Shown piece by piece: positions 16,347 through 25,453 of a DNA stretch of 64,000 bases (position 1 is the stretch's first letter; the number at the start of each line of letters is the position of its first letter). Made by a program: the position numbers and the translations under genes. The DNA comes from Verrucomicrobium sp. GAS474 (GTDB lineage: Bacteria; Verrucomicrobiota; Verrucomicrobiia; Methylacidiphilales; GAS474): NCBI RefSeq assembly GCF_900105685.1, contig NZ_LT629781.1, positions 2,480,001 through 2,544,000 of the forward strand, read 5' to 3'. The notes under the pieces are model-generated. The model had not been told where the DNA came from. It saw only the letters and a list, made by a program, of their open reading frames with translations, and made no database searches.

Positions 16347-17435
16347 ATGTCCGTCCCCTCCAGGAAAACCCGGTCGAGCAAGCCCGATGCGATCTATGCC
16401 GTGCTTCGGGGGCGGATCGACTCGGGGCATTGGGGCGTCGGGGAGCGCCTGCCGACCGAGATCGAGCTCGCCTCCGAATTCCAGTGCAGCCGGACGTCGG
16501 TCAGCAAGGCCCTCTCGCTTTTGTCCCTTGCGGGGCTGGTCGGCCGCCGGACGCGCGACGGGACCCGCGTCCTGCCCCCCTCGGCGGGGAAGATGCTCGA
16601 CGCCCTCGCCTTCATCTATCCCAACGAACGGCACGAAGGAGTCTGGCGCACGGTCTGCGGGTTCCAGGAGGCCGCCTTCGGGGCCCAGCGGCGGACGTTG
16701 ATGCTGCCGACGGGGACCGACTTCCGGAAGGGGGCCGAGATCATCGGCCGCCTGGGGGAATTCGACGTGAAGGGGGCGGTGCTGCTGCCCACGTTCCAGG
16801 CGGAACGGGACCATACCTATTACGTCCAGATGCTCCACGCGTGCCGCCTCCCCATCGTCCTGGCGGAGATCAACCTGCCCGGCGTCCTGCGGCCCGCCGC
16901 GGTGCCCGATGGCTTCCATGCCGGGTACGAGGTGACGCGCCATCTCCTCAAGCGGGGACTGAGGAAGATCGGTTTCCTGGCGAATTTCTCGTGGGCGCCC
17001 CTCACGCGCGACAAGTATCTGGGCTACCGGAAGGCGATGGAGGAGGCCGGCCTCGACGGGAACTCGGCCCGGGTCCGCCAGGAGGCCGAAATGACGCCCC
17101 GGTTCGACGATCCGCTGCGGGAGCCGACCGAAGTCGCCGAACGGTACCTCGCGGAGCAATCGGACGTGAAGGCGGTCGTCTGCGCGAATGACTATCTGGC
17201 CCTCGGCCTGATCGCCGCCGCGAAGCGAAGGAAGATCCGGATTCCCCAGGCGATGAAAGTCGTCGGGATCGACGACTTCCGGGCCGCCGCCCCGGCGGGG
17301 CTCACGACCTACCGGATTCCCTACGAGGAAATCGGCCGCCAATCGTTCGCGCTGCTGGAGCGGGCGCTTGCGGGCCACCCCGAACCGAGTGAAATCCAGG
17401 TGCGCGGCGAACTCGTCGTCCGCGAGAGCGCCTGA
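16347..17435 (+). CDS. GntR/LacI-hybrid transcriptional regulator
   Basis: A 362-residue regulator. Residues ~12-80 form a GntR winged helix (DAIYAVLRGRIDSGHWGVGERLPTEIELASEFQCSRTSVSKALSLL). Residues ~90-362 form a LacI-type sugar-binding domain, with VVCANDYLALGLIAAAKRRKIRIPQAMKVVGIDDF near the end. Start chosen at 16347 because AAGGA lies 7 bp upstream; an earlier in-frame ATG would add 27 unconserved residues. It ends 15 bp before the GH74-GH5 gene on the same strand, suggesting it controls that polysaccharide hydrolase in response to an oligosaccharide. Confidence 0.87.
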   Translation: MSVPSRKTRSSKPDAIYAVLRGRIDSGHWGVGERLPTEIELASEFQCSRTSVSKALSLLSLAGLVGRRTRDGTRVLPPSAGKMLDALAFIYPNERHEGVWRTVCGFQEAAFGAQRRTLMLPTGTDFRKGAEIIGRLGEFDVKGAVLLPTFQAERDHTYYVQMLHACRLPIVLAEINLPGVLRPAAVPDGFHAGYEVTRHLLKRGLRKIGFLANFSWAPLTRDKYLGYRKAMEEAGLDGNSARVRQEAEMTPRFDDPLREPTEVAERYLAEQSDVKAVVCANDYLALGLIAAAKRRKIRIPQAMKVVGIDDFRAAAPAGLTTYRIPYEEIGRQSFALLERALAGHPEPSEIQVRGELVVRESA

Positions 17436-17450
17436 GCGCCTTCCTTTGTC

Positions 17451-20400
17451 ATGGGCAAACTCTCTCAAGCCTGGGTCCTCGCCCTCTTCTTCTGCCAGGC
17501 GACGGCGTTTTCGTCCGACCTCAGCGGAAGCTATGAGTGGAGCCGGATGAAGATCGGCGGCGGCGGCTTCGTCGTCGGGATGAGTTTCAATCCCGGGGAG
17601 AAAGACCTCCTCTATGTCCGTACCGACGTCGCGGGAGCCTACCGCTGGAATGCCCCCACGGCATCATGGAAGCAGCTGGTCACCTCGGCGAGCCTTCCGC
17701 CCGAGTACGTCGGCTACGGCAAATATGCGGGAGTCGACAGCCTCGTCGGGGCCCCCGGCAAGCCGGAGGTCGCCTACATGGCCTTCGGGGGCCAGCCCTA
17801 CGGCCTCGTCGCCGGGCAGGTCTTCCGGAGCACCGATCGCGGCGACCATTGGCAGCCGACCCGTTTCAGGGAAACCGGGGTCAAGCTCGAGCCGAACGGG
17901 GAGGGGCGGTTGGAGGGGGAACGGCTCGCCGTCGATCCGGCGAACGAGAACGTCGTCTACTTCGCCTCGATTCAGGACGGCCTGTGGTTCACCGAGGACG
18001 GCGGCGGGAAATGGAGCAAGGTCGCTGCCGTCCCCGCCGGAAAGCCCCCGCATGGGGTGACGACGATTCTCTTCGACAAGAAAAGCGGGACGACCCAGGC
18101 GGCATCGGGTGCGAGGACGAACACGATCTATGCGACGGTCGAGGAGGGGGGCGTCTTCCGCAGCGCCGACGCGGGGGCGACGTGGAGCAAGATTTCCGAC
18201 GGGGCGGCGGGCGATGCGGGGAAGCCGCGCGACGCCACGATCGGACCCGACGGCACCTATTACGTCGTCTACGACAGCGTCAAGGGGGGGGTCGGGTCGC
18301 TCTGGAAGTACGGTCCGGGCGCGAACCCCTCCGGCGCCTGGACCGAGATCACGCCCCCCGCGCCGAACGGCGGCAAGGACAAGTCCTACGGGGCGATCTC
18401 CGTCGATCCCTTCGATCCGAACCACGTGGTCGCCATGATCAACGGGGGGAAAACCTTCGTCTCCTTCGATCAGGGCGCGACCTGGACCTACCACCTGTTC
18501 CGCCTCGAAAGCCCGAACATCGAGTGGATGGGCAAGCAGGCCAACTATTACCTGAGCACCGGCCAGCTGGCCTTCGATCCCTTCGACAAGGGGAAAATCT
18601 GGTATGCGGAGGGCTTCGGCGTCTGGTGGACGCGCGATCTCTCGCCCGCCCAGATCGCCTGGCGCTCGGAGAGCGAGGGGATCGAGGAGGTGTGCGGCAA
18701 CGACGTCATCGCCCCGCCCGGGGGGAAGCCGGTCGCCGCCATGTGGGATGTCGGGGCCTTCTACTTCGACGATGTCGACCTCTACACGGCCCGGCGTTCC
18801 CAGCCCGGCTTCATGTCGGCCTGGGCGCTCGACTGGTGCGCGAGGGATCCCAAGTTCATCGCCGGGGTTTTCCGCAGCCACCTCGATTTCGTCCCGAAGG
18901 CGAACTCGAGCGGTTTCTCGACCGACGGCGGGAAGACGTGGACCCGCTTCGCCGCCCTCGAAAACGGGACGGCGCCGAAGGAACTCGAATACGGCGTGAT
19001 CGCCGTCTCGGCCTCCGATCCCGATCACCTCGTCTGGTCCCCTTCCGCGAAGAAGCTTCCCTACTACACCGCCGACCGGGGCGCGACCTGGAAGCAGGCG
19101 ACCCTCGGAGGCCCCTCCGAGACCGGCTTCAATTCCCACCCGATGTCGACGAAGCCCCTCTGCGCCGACCGCGTCGCGCCCGACACCTTCTATCTCTACA
19201 CGCCGCAGGCCGGCCTCTTCCGCTCGACCGACGGCGGAGCCTCTTTCTCAAAGGCCGGCAATCCGGTTGCGAACAAGTGGGGGCCGATGCTGAAAGCGAC
19301 CCCCGGCCATGCCGGGGATCTCTGGTTTGCCGCGGGCGACGAGGCCGGCCTGTTCCACTCCACCGACGGCGGCGCGACCTGGACCCGCCTTCCCGCCCTG
19401 CGCGCGGCGGCGAACATCGGCCTCGGCAAGGCGCAGGCCGACGACGGCTATCCGACGCTTTACGTGGCGGGAAACGTCGCCGGGGAGTGGGGCCTCTTCC
19501 GTTCCGTCGACCAGGGGGCGAGCTGGGACAAGCTCGTCGATTATCCCGTCGGCATCTTCGACGCCATCGACGCGATGGACGGGGACAAGGATCTCTTCGG
19601 CCAAGTCTACGTCGGTTTCTCCGGCTCCGGCTTCGCCTACGGCAAGCCCCGCGCCGCGGCGGCGCAGGCCGCTCCGGCGGGGGAGGGGCTCACCCAGGCC
19701 GGGGTGACGGCCCAAATGGGGCGGGGCCTCAATCTGGGCAATTTCCTCGAAGCCCCCCATGAGGGAGCCTATACCGACGGACGGGTGCTGCAGGAGGACG
19801 ATTTCGCGCTGATCCGGAAGGCGGGATTCAAGTCGATCCGCGTCCCCATCTGCTGGGTTTCTCGCCTCGGCCCGGCTCCCGATTACACGATCGATCCGGC
19901 CTTCCTGAAGCGGGTCGACTGGGTCGTCGCCCAGGCGAAGAAAAACGATCTCACCGTCGTCCTCGACTATCATAACGACGATGCCCTGGACAAGCAGCCC
20001 GACGCCAACACCGGCCGTTACCTCGCCACCTGGAAGCAGATCGCCGAGCATTACAAGGACGAGCCTTCCAGCGTCTACTTTGAGCTTTTCAACGAGCCGA
20101 CGCCCGAGATGGGAGCCGACCGTTGGAACGATATCCTCGCGAAGGCGCTCGCCGTCGTCCGCGCCAGCAATCCGACCCGGACCGTCGTGATCGGCCCGGT
20201 CGCCTGGAACAACATCAACCGGCTCCCCGACCTCGTCCTCCCGCTGCGGGACCGGAATCTCCTCGTCACCGTTCACTTCTACTATCCGATGGAATTCACC
20301 CATCAGGGGGCTTCCTGGGTCGGGGGGAGCGAGAAGTGGCTCGGCACCCCCTGGCTCGGAACGGAGAAGGAGAGGCAGAATATCGTGTGGCAGTTCGGGA

Positions 20401-20633
20401 ACGCGGCAGGATGGGCGGAGGAACGCCGCCGCCCGATCTTTGTCGGCGAATTCGGCTCGTTCGAGAAAGGCGATCTCGCTTCCCGCGTCCGCTGGACCGC
20501 GTTTGTCGCCCGGACGGCCGCATCCCACGGCTTCACCACCGCCTACTGGGAGTTCTGCTCCGGCTTCGGCGCGTACGACCCCGTCGCGCGGGAATGGCGG
20601 CAGCCTCTTTTGGAGGCGCTCATGGGGGAATGA
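17451..20633 (+). CDS. Secreted GH74-GH5 fusion glycoside hydrolase
   Basis: A 1060-residue exported enzyme. Residues 1-~21 are a signal peptide. Residues ~28-735 form the two-propeller GH74 (xyloglucanase-type) module, with repeated sialidase/BNR 'STDGGATW'-like motifs. The two catalytic Asp candidates are D59 in LYVRTDVAGAYRW and D433 in AAMWDVGAFYF. After a short Ala/Pro linker (~736-747), residues ~748-1060 are a GH5 cellulase-type barrel: GRGLNLGNFLE, acid/base E882 in FELFNEPT and nucleophile E1000 in FVGEFGSF. All four catalytic positions are kept, so a bifunctional beta-glucan/xyloglucan-degrading enzyme is plausible. It lies just after a GntR/LacI regulator. Confidence 0.87.
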   Translation: MGKLSQAWVLALFFCQATAFSSDLSGSYEWSRMKIGGGGFVVGMSFNPGEKDLLYVRTDVAGAYRWNAPTASWKQLVTSASLPPEYVGYGKYAGVDSLVGAPGKPEVAYMAFGGQPYGLVAGQVFRSTDRGDHWQPTRFRETGVKLEPNGEGRLEGERLAVDPANENVVYFASIQDGLWFTEDGGGKWSKVAAVPAGKPPHGVTTILFDKKSGTTQAASGARTNTIYATVEEGGVFRSADAGATWSKISDGAAGDAGKPRDATIGPDGTYYVVYDSVKGGVGSLWKYGPGANPSGAWTEITPPAPNGGKDKSYGAISVDPFDPNHVVAMINGGKTFVSFDQGATWTYHLFRLESPNIEWMGKQANYYLSTGQLAFDPFDKGKIWYAEGFGVWWTRDLSPAQIAWRSESEGIEEVCGNDVIAPPGGKPVAAMWDVGAFYFDDVDLYTARRSQPGFMSAWALDWCARDPKFIAGVFRSHLDFVPKANSSGFSTDGGKTWTRFAALENGTAPKELEYGVIAVSASDPDHLVWSPSAKKLPYYTADRGATWKQATLGGPSETGFNSHPMSTKPLCADRVAPDTFYLYTPQAGLFRSTDGGASFSKAGNPVANKWGPMLKATPGHAGDLWFAAGDEAGLFHSTDGGATWTRLPALRAAANIGLGKAQADDGYPTLYVAGNVAGEWGLFRSVDQGASWDKLVDYPVGIFDAIDAMDGDKDLFGQVYVGFSGSGFAYGKPRAAAAQAAPAGEGLTQAGVTAQMGRGLNLGNFLEAPHEGAYTDGRVLQEDDFALIRKAGFKSIRVPICWVSRLGPAPDYTIDPAFLKRVDWVVAQAKKNDLTVVLDYHNDDALDKQPDANTGRYLATWKQIAEHYKDEPSSVYFELFNEPTPEMGADRWNDILAKALAVVRASNPTRTVVIGPVAWNNINRLPDLVLPLRDRNLLVTVHFYYPMEFTHQGASWVGGSEKWLGTPWLGTEKERQNIVWQFGNAAGWAEERRRPIFVGEFGSFEKGDLASRVRWTAFVARTAASHGFTTAYWEFCSGFGAYDPVAREWRQPLLEALMGE

Positions 20634-20703
20634 TCGCCTTCTGTTTTCCGGGAGGGATGATACGAAAAACTGGAGCCCTCGGCGTTTAGTGGTAACTTGA
20701 GCC

Positions 20704-21969
20704 ATGATGATGCCTCCGATCAGCGGGAGCGAGCTCGACCGCCTCCGCGTCCTCCGGGAATACAAGATCCTCGATACCCCGCCCGAGAAGATCCTCGACG
20801 ATGTCGTCACCTTGGCGGCCTATATTTGCGGGTCGGACATCTCCCAGGTCACCCTGGTTGACGAAGACCGGCAGTGGTTCAAGGCGTCGTTCGGCATCGA
20901 GGCGACCGAGACGCCGCGCGATTTCTCGTTCTGCGCCCATGCGATCCAGCAGCCCGACATTTTCATCGTCCCCGACGCGACGCAGGACGACCGCTTTGCC
21001 GACAATCCCCTCGTGACCGGGGAGCCGGGCATCCGCTTCTATGCCGGATCGCCGCTCATCACTCCGGAGGGACATGCCCTGGGGACCCTCTGCGTGATCG
21101 ACCGGACGCCCCACCGGATGACGCCGGAGCAGAAGAGCGCCTTGACCGTCCTGAGTCGCCTGGTGATGACCCACCTGGAGATGCGGAACCAATCGCGCGA
21201 ATTGGCTCGGCTGAACGAGGTGCTCAGCGGCAAGACCCGCGAGCTGGAGCGCGCGGCGACCCTGAAGAACCGCTTCCTGGCGAACATGACCCATGAATTG
21301 CGGACCCCCCTCAACTGCATCATCGGCTTTTCCGAGATCCTTTCCGACGGGGGCGCCGGCCCGGTCAGCGCCGACCAGAAGGGCCATCTCGACGACATCC
21401 TGGCGAGCGGCCGCCACCTGCTCGAACTGATCAACGACCTCCTCGACATCGCGAAGATCGAGGCGGGGAAGATGAGCCTCTTCCCCGAGGCGTTCTCCCT
21501 GCCGGAGGCGATCCGCGAAGTCTCCTCCGCCGTCAATCCCCTCGTGCAGAAGAAGGGGATCACGCTGGCCGCCGCTCTCGCGCCCGAGGTGAAGGGGGTG
21601 GTGCTCGACAAGAAGCTGTTCAAGCAGGTCCTCTTCAACCTTCTTTCCAACGCGATCAAGTTCACCCCCGAGGGCGGGAGGGTCGAGCTCAACGTCGCCC
21701 CGGTCGGGGAGGGACGCTTCTCGATGGCGGTGCGGGACACCGGTATCGGGATCAAGCCGGAGAACCTCGCCCGGCTCTTCAAGGAGTTCGCCCAATTGGA
21801 GGACGACCAGTCCCGGCAGCATCAGGGAACGGGATTGGGGCTCGCCCTGAGCCGCAAGATCGTCGAGATCCAAGGGGGAACGATCACGGCCGCCAGCGAG
21901 TTCGGAAAGGGAAGCCTCTTCACTGTCGAGCTCCCCCGCGTCACCTCGGAATCCCTTGCTTTAAGCTGA
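20704..21969 (+). CDS. GAF-domain sensor histidine kinase
   Basis: A 421-residue soluble kinase without membrane helices. Residues ~10-165 are a GAF sensor domain (ERDFSFCAHAIQ-like FSFCAHAIQQPDIFIVPDA). A short coiled coil (~168-185) leads into HisKA, with phospho-acceptor H197 in [13 protein letters not shown], and a HATPase_c domain with N box LLSNAIKF, G1 VRDTGIGI and G2 [11 protein letters not shown]. No receiver domain and no adjacent regulator gene, so its partner is not visible here. The signal is unknown; a small ligand or redox cue is usual for GAF sensors. Confidence 0.9.
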   Translation: MMMPPISGSELDRLRVLREYKILDTPPEKILDDVVTLAAYICGSDISQVTLVDEDRQWFKASFGIEATETPRDFSFCAHAIQQPDIFIVPDATQDDRFADNPLVTGEPGIRFYAGSPLITPEGHALGTLCVIDRTPHRMTPEQKSALTVLSRLVMTHLEMRNQSRELARLNEVLSGKTRELERAATLKNRFLANMTHELRTPLNCIIGFSEILSDGGAGPVSADQKGHLDDILASGRHLLELINDLLDIAKIEAGKMSLFPEAFSLPEAIREVSSAVNPLVQKKGITLAAALAPEVKGVVLDKKLFKQVLFNLLSNAIKFTPEGGRVELNVAPVGEGRFSMAVRDTGIGIKPENLARLFKEFAQLEDDQSRQHQGTGLGLALSRKIVEIQGGTITAASEFGKGSLFTVELPRVTSESLALS

Positions 21970-21980
21970 AGCGGGGAATG

Positions 21981-22010
21981 AGGTTGACGTACGTTTTTTT
22001 TGATCAACCT
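21981..22010 (+). other. Stem-loop in the gap before the M29-like peptidase
   Basis: AGGTTGA and TCAACCT form a 7-bp inverted repeat with a 16-nt loop that contains eight T residues. It may be a weak terminator for the kinase gene or an operator. The next gene's ribosome-binding site (AAGGT) lies right after it. Confidence 0.35.
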
Positions 22011-22017
22011 TTAAGGT

Positions 22018-23163
22018 ATGTCGTCCGCCTACCCCCAGTTTCCCGAGTTCAGCCTTTCCCGCCTTTTGACCACTGTCTTCGCGCCCAAGGGCGGCGAACG
22101 GGTCGCCATCCTGATCGACCTCCCCGATCCCCGCGGCGTCCGGGACTTCGCCTTCCTCTCCGATCCGGCGTTCCCGATCCAGCGGAAGGCCTATGAGGTC
22201 TTCTACGAAGGGCTGAAGAACGGCGGCCTGGCCGAATTGAACTTCAAGGGGGGCGACTTCTTCGCCTACGAGATCACCGGCGGCAGCAACCTCGACATGT
22301 CGGACGAGGCTTACGCCCCTTCCGGCGCGAAGCTCAGCCTCGCCAAGGATGTCTACCCGAATTACGACCTGATCCTCTGCGTCTCGACCTACTCGGCGAC
22401 GGCCCCGCTCACGGCCTTCGCGAAGCAGTACGGCTTCCGGGGGGCGACGCTCCACGGCCTCAACGACATCATCCTCCAGACCGGCCTGGCCGTCGATTAC
22501 AACGAGGTCAGCCGCCAGGCCGAAAAGCTCCGCCTGGGGATGACGAAGGCCGACCGCTTCGAGATCGATTACGAGTTCGCGGGGAGGAAGGCGACTCTCG
22601 TCCTGGAAACGGCGAAGCAGGAAGCCCAGAAGAGCCACGGCCTCTGCCGCGGCCCCGAGGCCGACATCGCCAACCTGCCCGCCGGGGAAATCTATTACGT
22701 CCCGGCGGGGGCCGAAGGCCAGTTCCCGATGTGTTACGAGGACGGCACCCTCGGCCTCATGGACGTGAGCGGCGGGCGGATCAAGAAGGCGACCCTGATC
22801 CAGGGCAATGCGGAAACGATCGAGGAACACAATGCGAAGCTCCAATCCGATCCCGTCACGGGGGAGCTCGGCGAACTCGGCTTCGGGACCCAGGTGCTCC
22901 CCGTCTCGGGCCGCGACATCCAGGACGAGAAGGTCCTCGGCACCCTCCACGTCGCCACGGGCCGGAGCGACCATCTCGGCGGCAAGCTGACCCCGGACAA
23001 ATTCGCCGTGGCGAAGAACGCCACCCATGACGACATCCTCTTCTCCCCGGAGAAGACCCCCGGCGTCGTCATTCCCGAGGTCCGGATGGTCCGCGACGGG
23101 AAGACCGTCGTCGTGATCGAGAACTTCCGCCCCGCCCCCTACCTCCAGGCGCTGCTGAACTAG
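22018..23163 (+). CDS. M29-like metallopeptidase (aminopeptidase T type)
   Basis: A 381-residue protein, probably cytosolic. The C-terminal half shows the ordered metal-site motifs of M29 aminopeptidases: VTGELGELGFGTQ (~280), DEKVLGTLHVATGRSDHLGG (~303-322) and the NATHDDILF segment (~337-345). The N-terminal half is alpha/beta and less recognisable. M29 enzymes remove N-terminal residues from peptides, but many distant members have unproved function. ATG at 22018 has AAGGT 3-8 bp upstream. It abuts the methyltransferase gene with no gap (stop at 23163, next ATG at 23164), so the two are surely co-expressed. Confidence 0.65.
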   Translation: MSSAYPQFPEFSLSRLLTTVFAPKGGERVAILIDLPDPRGVRDFAFLSDPAFPIQRKAYEVFYEGLKNGGLAELNFKGGDFFAYEITGGSNLDMSDEAYAPSGAKLSLAKDVYPNYDLILCVSTYSATAPLTAFAKQYGFRGATLHGLNDIILQTGLAVDYNEVSRQAEKLRLGMTKADRFEIDYEFAGRKATLVLETAKQEAQKSHGLCRGPEADIANLPAGEIYYVPAGAEGQFPMCYEDGTLGLMDVSGGRIKKATLIQGNAETIEEHNAKLQSDPVTGELGELGFGTQVLPVSGRDIQDEKVLGTLHVATGRSDHLGGKLTPDKFAVAKNATHDDILFSPEKTPGVVIPEVRMVRDGKTVVVIENFRPAPYLQALLN

Positions 23164-23904
23164 ATGGCCTCGTTCTACGAGAGCGACCGGGCCGTCGCCG
23201 AATACCTCCTCTTCCATTACGGAGAGGGGACGTACCCCGTCCCGCCCGGTTCCGAAGGGGCGCTCGGCTTCCCCGCGCGGTGCGCGGCGCTCTTTGCGCC
23301 GCGCGGCCCGGAAGCCCGCGCCCTCGATCTCGGGTGCGCCGTGGGGCGCTCGACTTTCGAGATGGCTCGGCAGGGAGGGACCGTGCTGGGGATCGATTAC
23401 TCGGCCCGATTCGTCGAGGCCGCCGAGGTGTTGCGGACGGAGGGAGAGATCTCCGTGGAAATCGCCGAGGAGGGCGACCTGGCCCGTCGTGTCGTCCTGA
23501 AGCGGCCCGAGGTCGATCCGGCCCGGGTGGCGTTCCTGCGGGGCGATGCGCTCGCCCTTCCCGATCTCTCTCCGTTCGATGCTGTCCTCGCCGCGAACCT
23601 GATCGATCGGCTCGCCGATCCAGCCCGGTTCCTGGCCCGGCTGCCCGCCTTGGTCCGACCGGGAGGAGAGCTCGTCCTGACCAGCCCCTATACGTGGCTG
23701 GAGGACTACACGCCGCGCGACAAATGGCTCGGCGGATTCGTCCGGGACGGCGTTCCGGTCGGCACCCGGGAGAGCCTGGAGCGCCTTCTCGCCCCTGCCT
23801 TCGAGCTGGTCCGCGCCGTCGATCTCCCGTTCCTGATCCGGGAGCACGCCCGGAAGTTCCAATGGAGCATCGCCGAGGCGACCCTCTGGCGTCGCCGGGA
23901 ATAA
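23164..23904 (+). CDS. Putative 4-mercaptohistidine N1-methyltransferase (OvoA C-terminal type)
   Basis: A 246-residue SAM-dependent methyltransferase. Motif I is LDLGCAVGRS (54-63). The family-specific parts are the N-terminal AEYLLFHYGEG (12-22) and LEDYTPRDKWLGG (~179-191), which mark the methyltransferase domain found at the C-terminus of OvoA and as free-standing proteins. It would methylate 5-thiohistidine to give ovothiol A, a thiol antioxidant. The sulfoxide synthase (OvoA N-terminal domain) and OvoB are not in this window. It directly follows the M29-like peptidase and precedes a redox-stress operon on the other strand. Confidence 0.75.
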   Translation: MASFYESDRAVAEYLLFHYGEGTYPVPPGSEGALGFPARCAALFAPRGPEARALDLGCAVGRSTFEMARQGGTVLGIDYSARFVEAAEVLRTEGEISVEIAEEGDLARRVVLKRPEVDPARVAFLRGDALALPDLSPFDAVLAANLIDRLADPARFLARLPALVRPGGELVLTSPYTWLEDYTPRDKWLGGFVRDGVPVGTRESLERLLAPAFELVRAVDLPFLIREHARKFQWSIAEATLWRRRE

Positions 23905-23923
23905 GGGCGCGTGGAGAAATAAT

Positions 23924-23970
23924 AAACCGCCGCCGCCAGGGTGACCCGGCGACGGCGGTTTGTTTTGTTT
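23924..23970 (+). terminator. Intrinsic terminator after the methyltransferase gene
   Basis: AAACCGCCG pairs with CGGCGGTTT around an inner partly paired GCC...GGC segment, followed by TGTTTTGTTTT. It lies between convergent genes and ends the M29-methyltransferase transcript. Confidence 0.85.
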
Positions 23971-23991
23971 TGGACGGGATCGGGATCGACC

Positions 23992-24414
23992 TTAGGCGAC
24001 CGTCAGCGTGACCGGGATGTTCCCGCGGGTGGCGTGGGAGTAGGGGCAGACGATGTGGGCCTTCGCGGTCAACTCCTCGACGACCGATTTCTCGACGCCG
24101 GGGACGTGGACCGTCAGCTCGACCTCGAGGCCGAAGCCCTGCTGGTCGTCCCGCTTGCCGATGCCGACGCTGCCGGTGACGGTCGATTCGGCCGGAATGG
24201 CGACTTTCGCCTGGCTGGCGACGAACTTCAGCGCGCCGAGGAAGCAGGCGGAATAACCGGCCGCGAAGAGCTGTTCGGGGTTCGTTCCCGTGCCGCCGCC
24301 GCCGCCGAGTTCCTTCACGGTGGAGAGGGTCACGGAGAGCTTGCCGTCGTCGGTCGCGGCCTTGCCTTCACGGCCGCCGGTGGCGGAGGCTTGGGTCTTG
24401 TAGAGGATATTCAT
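23992..24414 (-). CDS. ohr: Organic hydroperoxide resistance protein, Ohr/OsmC family
   Basis: A 140-residue thiol peroxidase that reduces organic hydroperoxides. It begins with the family signature [15 protein letters not shown], contains [18 protein letters not shown] with the first catalytic cysteine (~C56) and ends with the second cysteine in [20 protein letters not shown]. Last gene of an apparent minus-strand operon with DUF5069 and an Rrf2 regulator (33- and 44-bp gaps). Confidence 0.95.
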   Translation of the reverse strand: MNILYKTQASATGGREGKAATDDGKLSVTLSTVKELGGGGGTGTNPEQLFAAGYSACFLGALKFVASQAKVAIPAESTVTGSVGIGKRDDQQGFGLEVELTVHVPGVEKSVVEELTAKAHIVCPYSHATRGNIPVTLTVA

Positions 24415-24447
24415 GGTATGGATGGGGTGGGGATGGGGGTTGGGTGA

Positions 24448-24906
24448 TTAGGCCTTGCCGCCGAAGCTGACATGATCGTCGAGATCGAGGAAGTCGAACC
24501 ACGTCTTGATATCTTCCCGCGTTTTCGTGAATTGGCCAACCTTCTCGGCGAAGAAGCCGAGGGTTTCGGCGTCGCTGTCGGGGCCGCGCTTGTCCTGGTA
24601 AGTGGACCAGGCTTCGATTTCCCACGGGGTGCGGGGGGTCTTCGCGTTCGCGTTCAGCCATTCGAGGATCTCCCCGTCGCCCTTGCCGGCGGCGAGTTCC
24701 TTCGAGAGGGCGGCGGGATCGAACCCGATGAACTTGATGATGTGCTGGTCGAGGCCGCAGTCGTAATGATATTCGCCGTTCTTTCCGGCGAGGACGGCGC
24801 GGCCCTTGTCGAGCATGCGGGGCAGGATGGCGTAACCGCCGAGACGGCTGCGGGGGCTCCGGGGCGGGCGCTGGGTGAGGTCGAAGGAGGCGATGGGGGT
24901 GCTCAT
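24448..24906 (-). CDS. DUF5069 family protein
   Basis: A 152-residue soluble protein of the DUF5069 family, seen mainly in Verrucomicrobiota and Planctomycetota. Recognisable parts: FDLTQRPPRSPRSRLGGYAILPRMLDKGRAVLAG and YHYDCGLDQHIIKFIGF. Function unknown. It sits between an Rrf2 regulator and Ohr, a context that suggests a redox- or peroxide-related role. Confidence 0.8.
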   Translation of the reverse strand: MSTPIASFDLTQRPPRSPRSRLGGYAILPRMLDKGRAVLAGKNGEYHYDCGLDQHIIKFIGFDPAALSKELAAGKGDGEILEWLNANAKTPRTPWEIEAWSTYQDKRGPDSDAETLGFFAEKVGQFTKTREDIKTWFDFLDLDDHVSFGGKA

Positions 24907-24950
24907 GTTGGTTTGGTTTGGGGTTGGGGAAAGGGGGGGGCCGGGGGGGC

Positions 24951-25373
24951 TTATCCCGCCTGGATCGTCGCGATGACGTCGGCGAGGGTGGTTTTACGGA
25001 GGCTCGCCTCCACCGCGTTCTGAGCCTTGTCGAGGATGCCCTGGAGGGCGGCATGGATGTGGCAGCTGACGGCGCACCCCTTCATGGGGGGGTAGGAGTG
25101 GATCGCGAAGGCCTTCGGCGGCTCGACGGCGCGGTAGATGTCGAGCAACGAGATCTCCCGAGGCCGCTTGGCGAGGACGCAGGTCCCCGTCTTGCCGCGG
25201 GTGGTGCGGATCAGGCCCGCCTTGGAGAGCTTCGCCACCGTCCGGCGGACGAAGCTGGGACTGGCGTTGACGCTCTTGGAAAGGGTCCCCGAGGTGAGGT
25301 CCTTCCGGGAGGAACACCCCAGCCCGCTCATGAGATGGACGGCAATGGAGAACTGGGTGTTCACGGCGGCCAT
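24951..25373 (-). CDS. Rrf2 family transcriptional regulator
   Basis: A 140-residue DNA-binding protein. Winged helix at ~8-80 (FSIAVHLMS, SKSVNASPSFVRRTVAKLSKAGLIRTTRGKTG), then LLDIYRAVEPPKAF. Cysteines C20, C65 and a CAVSC pair near 100-104 could sense thiols or bind a metal/cluster. Their pattern is not that of IscR (C-x5-C-x5-C), and it is closer to YwnA-like members. First gene of the Rrf2-DUF5069-Ohr operon, so it likely autoregulates and controls peroxide defence. Confidence 0.88.
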   Translation of the reverse strand: MAAVNTQFSIAVHLMSGLGCSSRKDLTSGTLSKSVNASPSFVRRTVAKLSKAGLIRTTRGKTGTCVLAKRPREISLLDIYRAVEPPKAFAIHSYPPMKGCAVSCHIHAALQGILDKAQNAVEASLRKTTLADVIATIQAG

Positions 25374-25453
25374 ATTGAAACTATAATCGTAACAAATAAA
25401 AAAGCAAGGGGGAAGATTCGTTTTTAGGGATTGTGAGGAAAGAAAGGGTTCGT

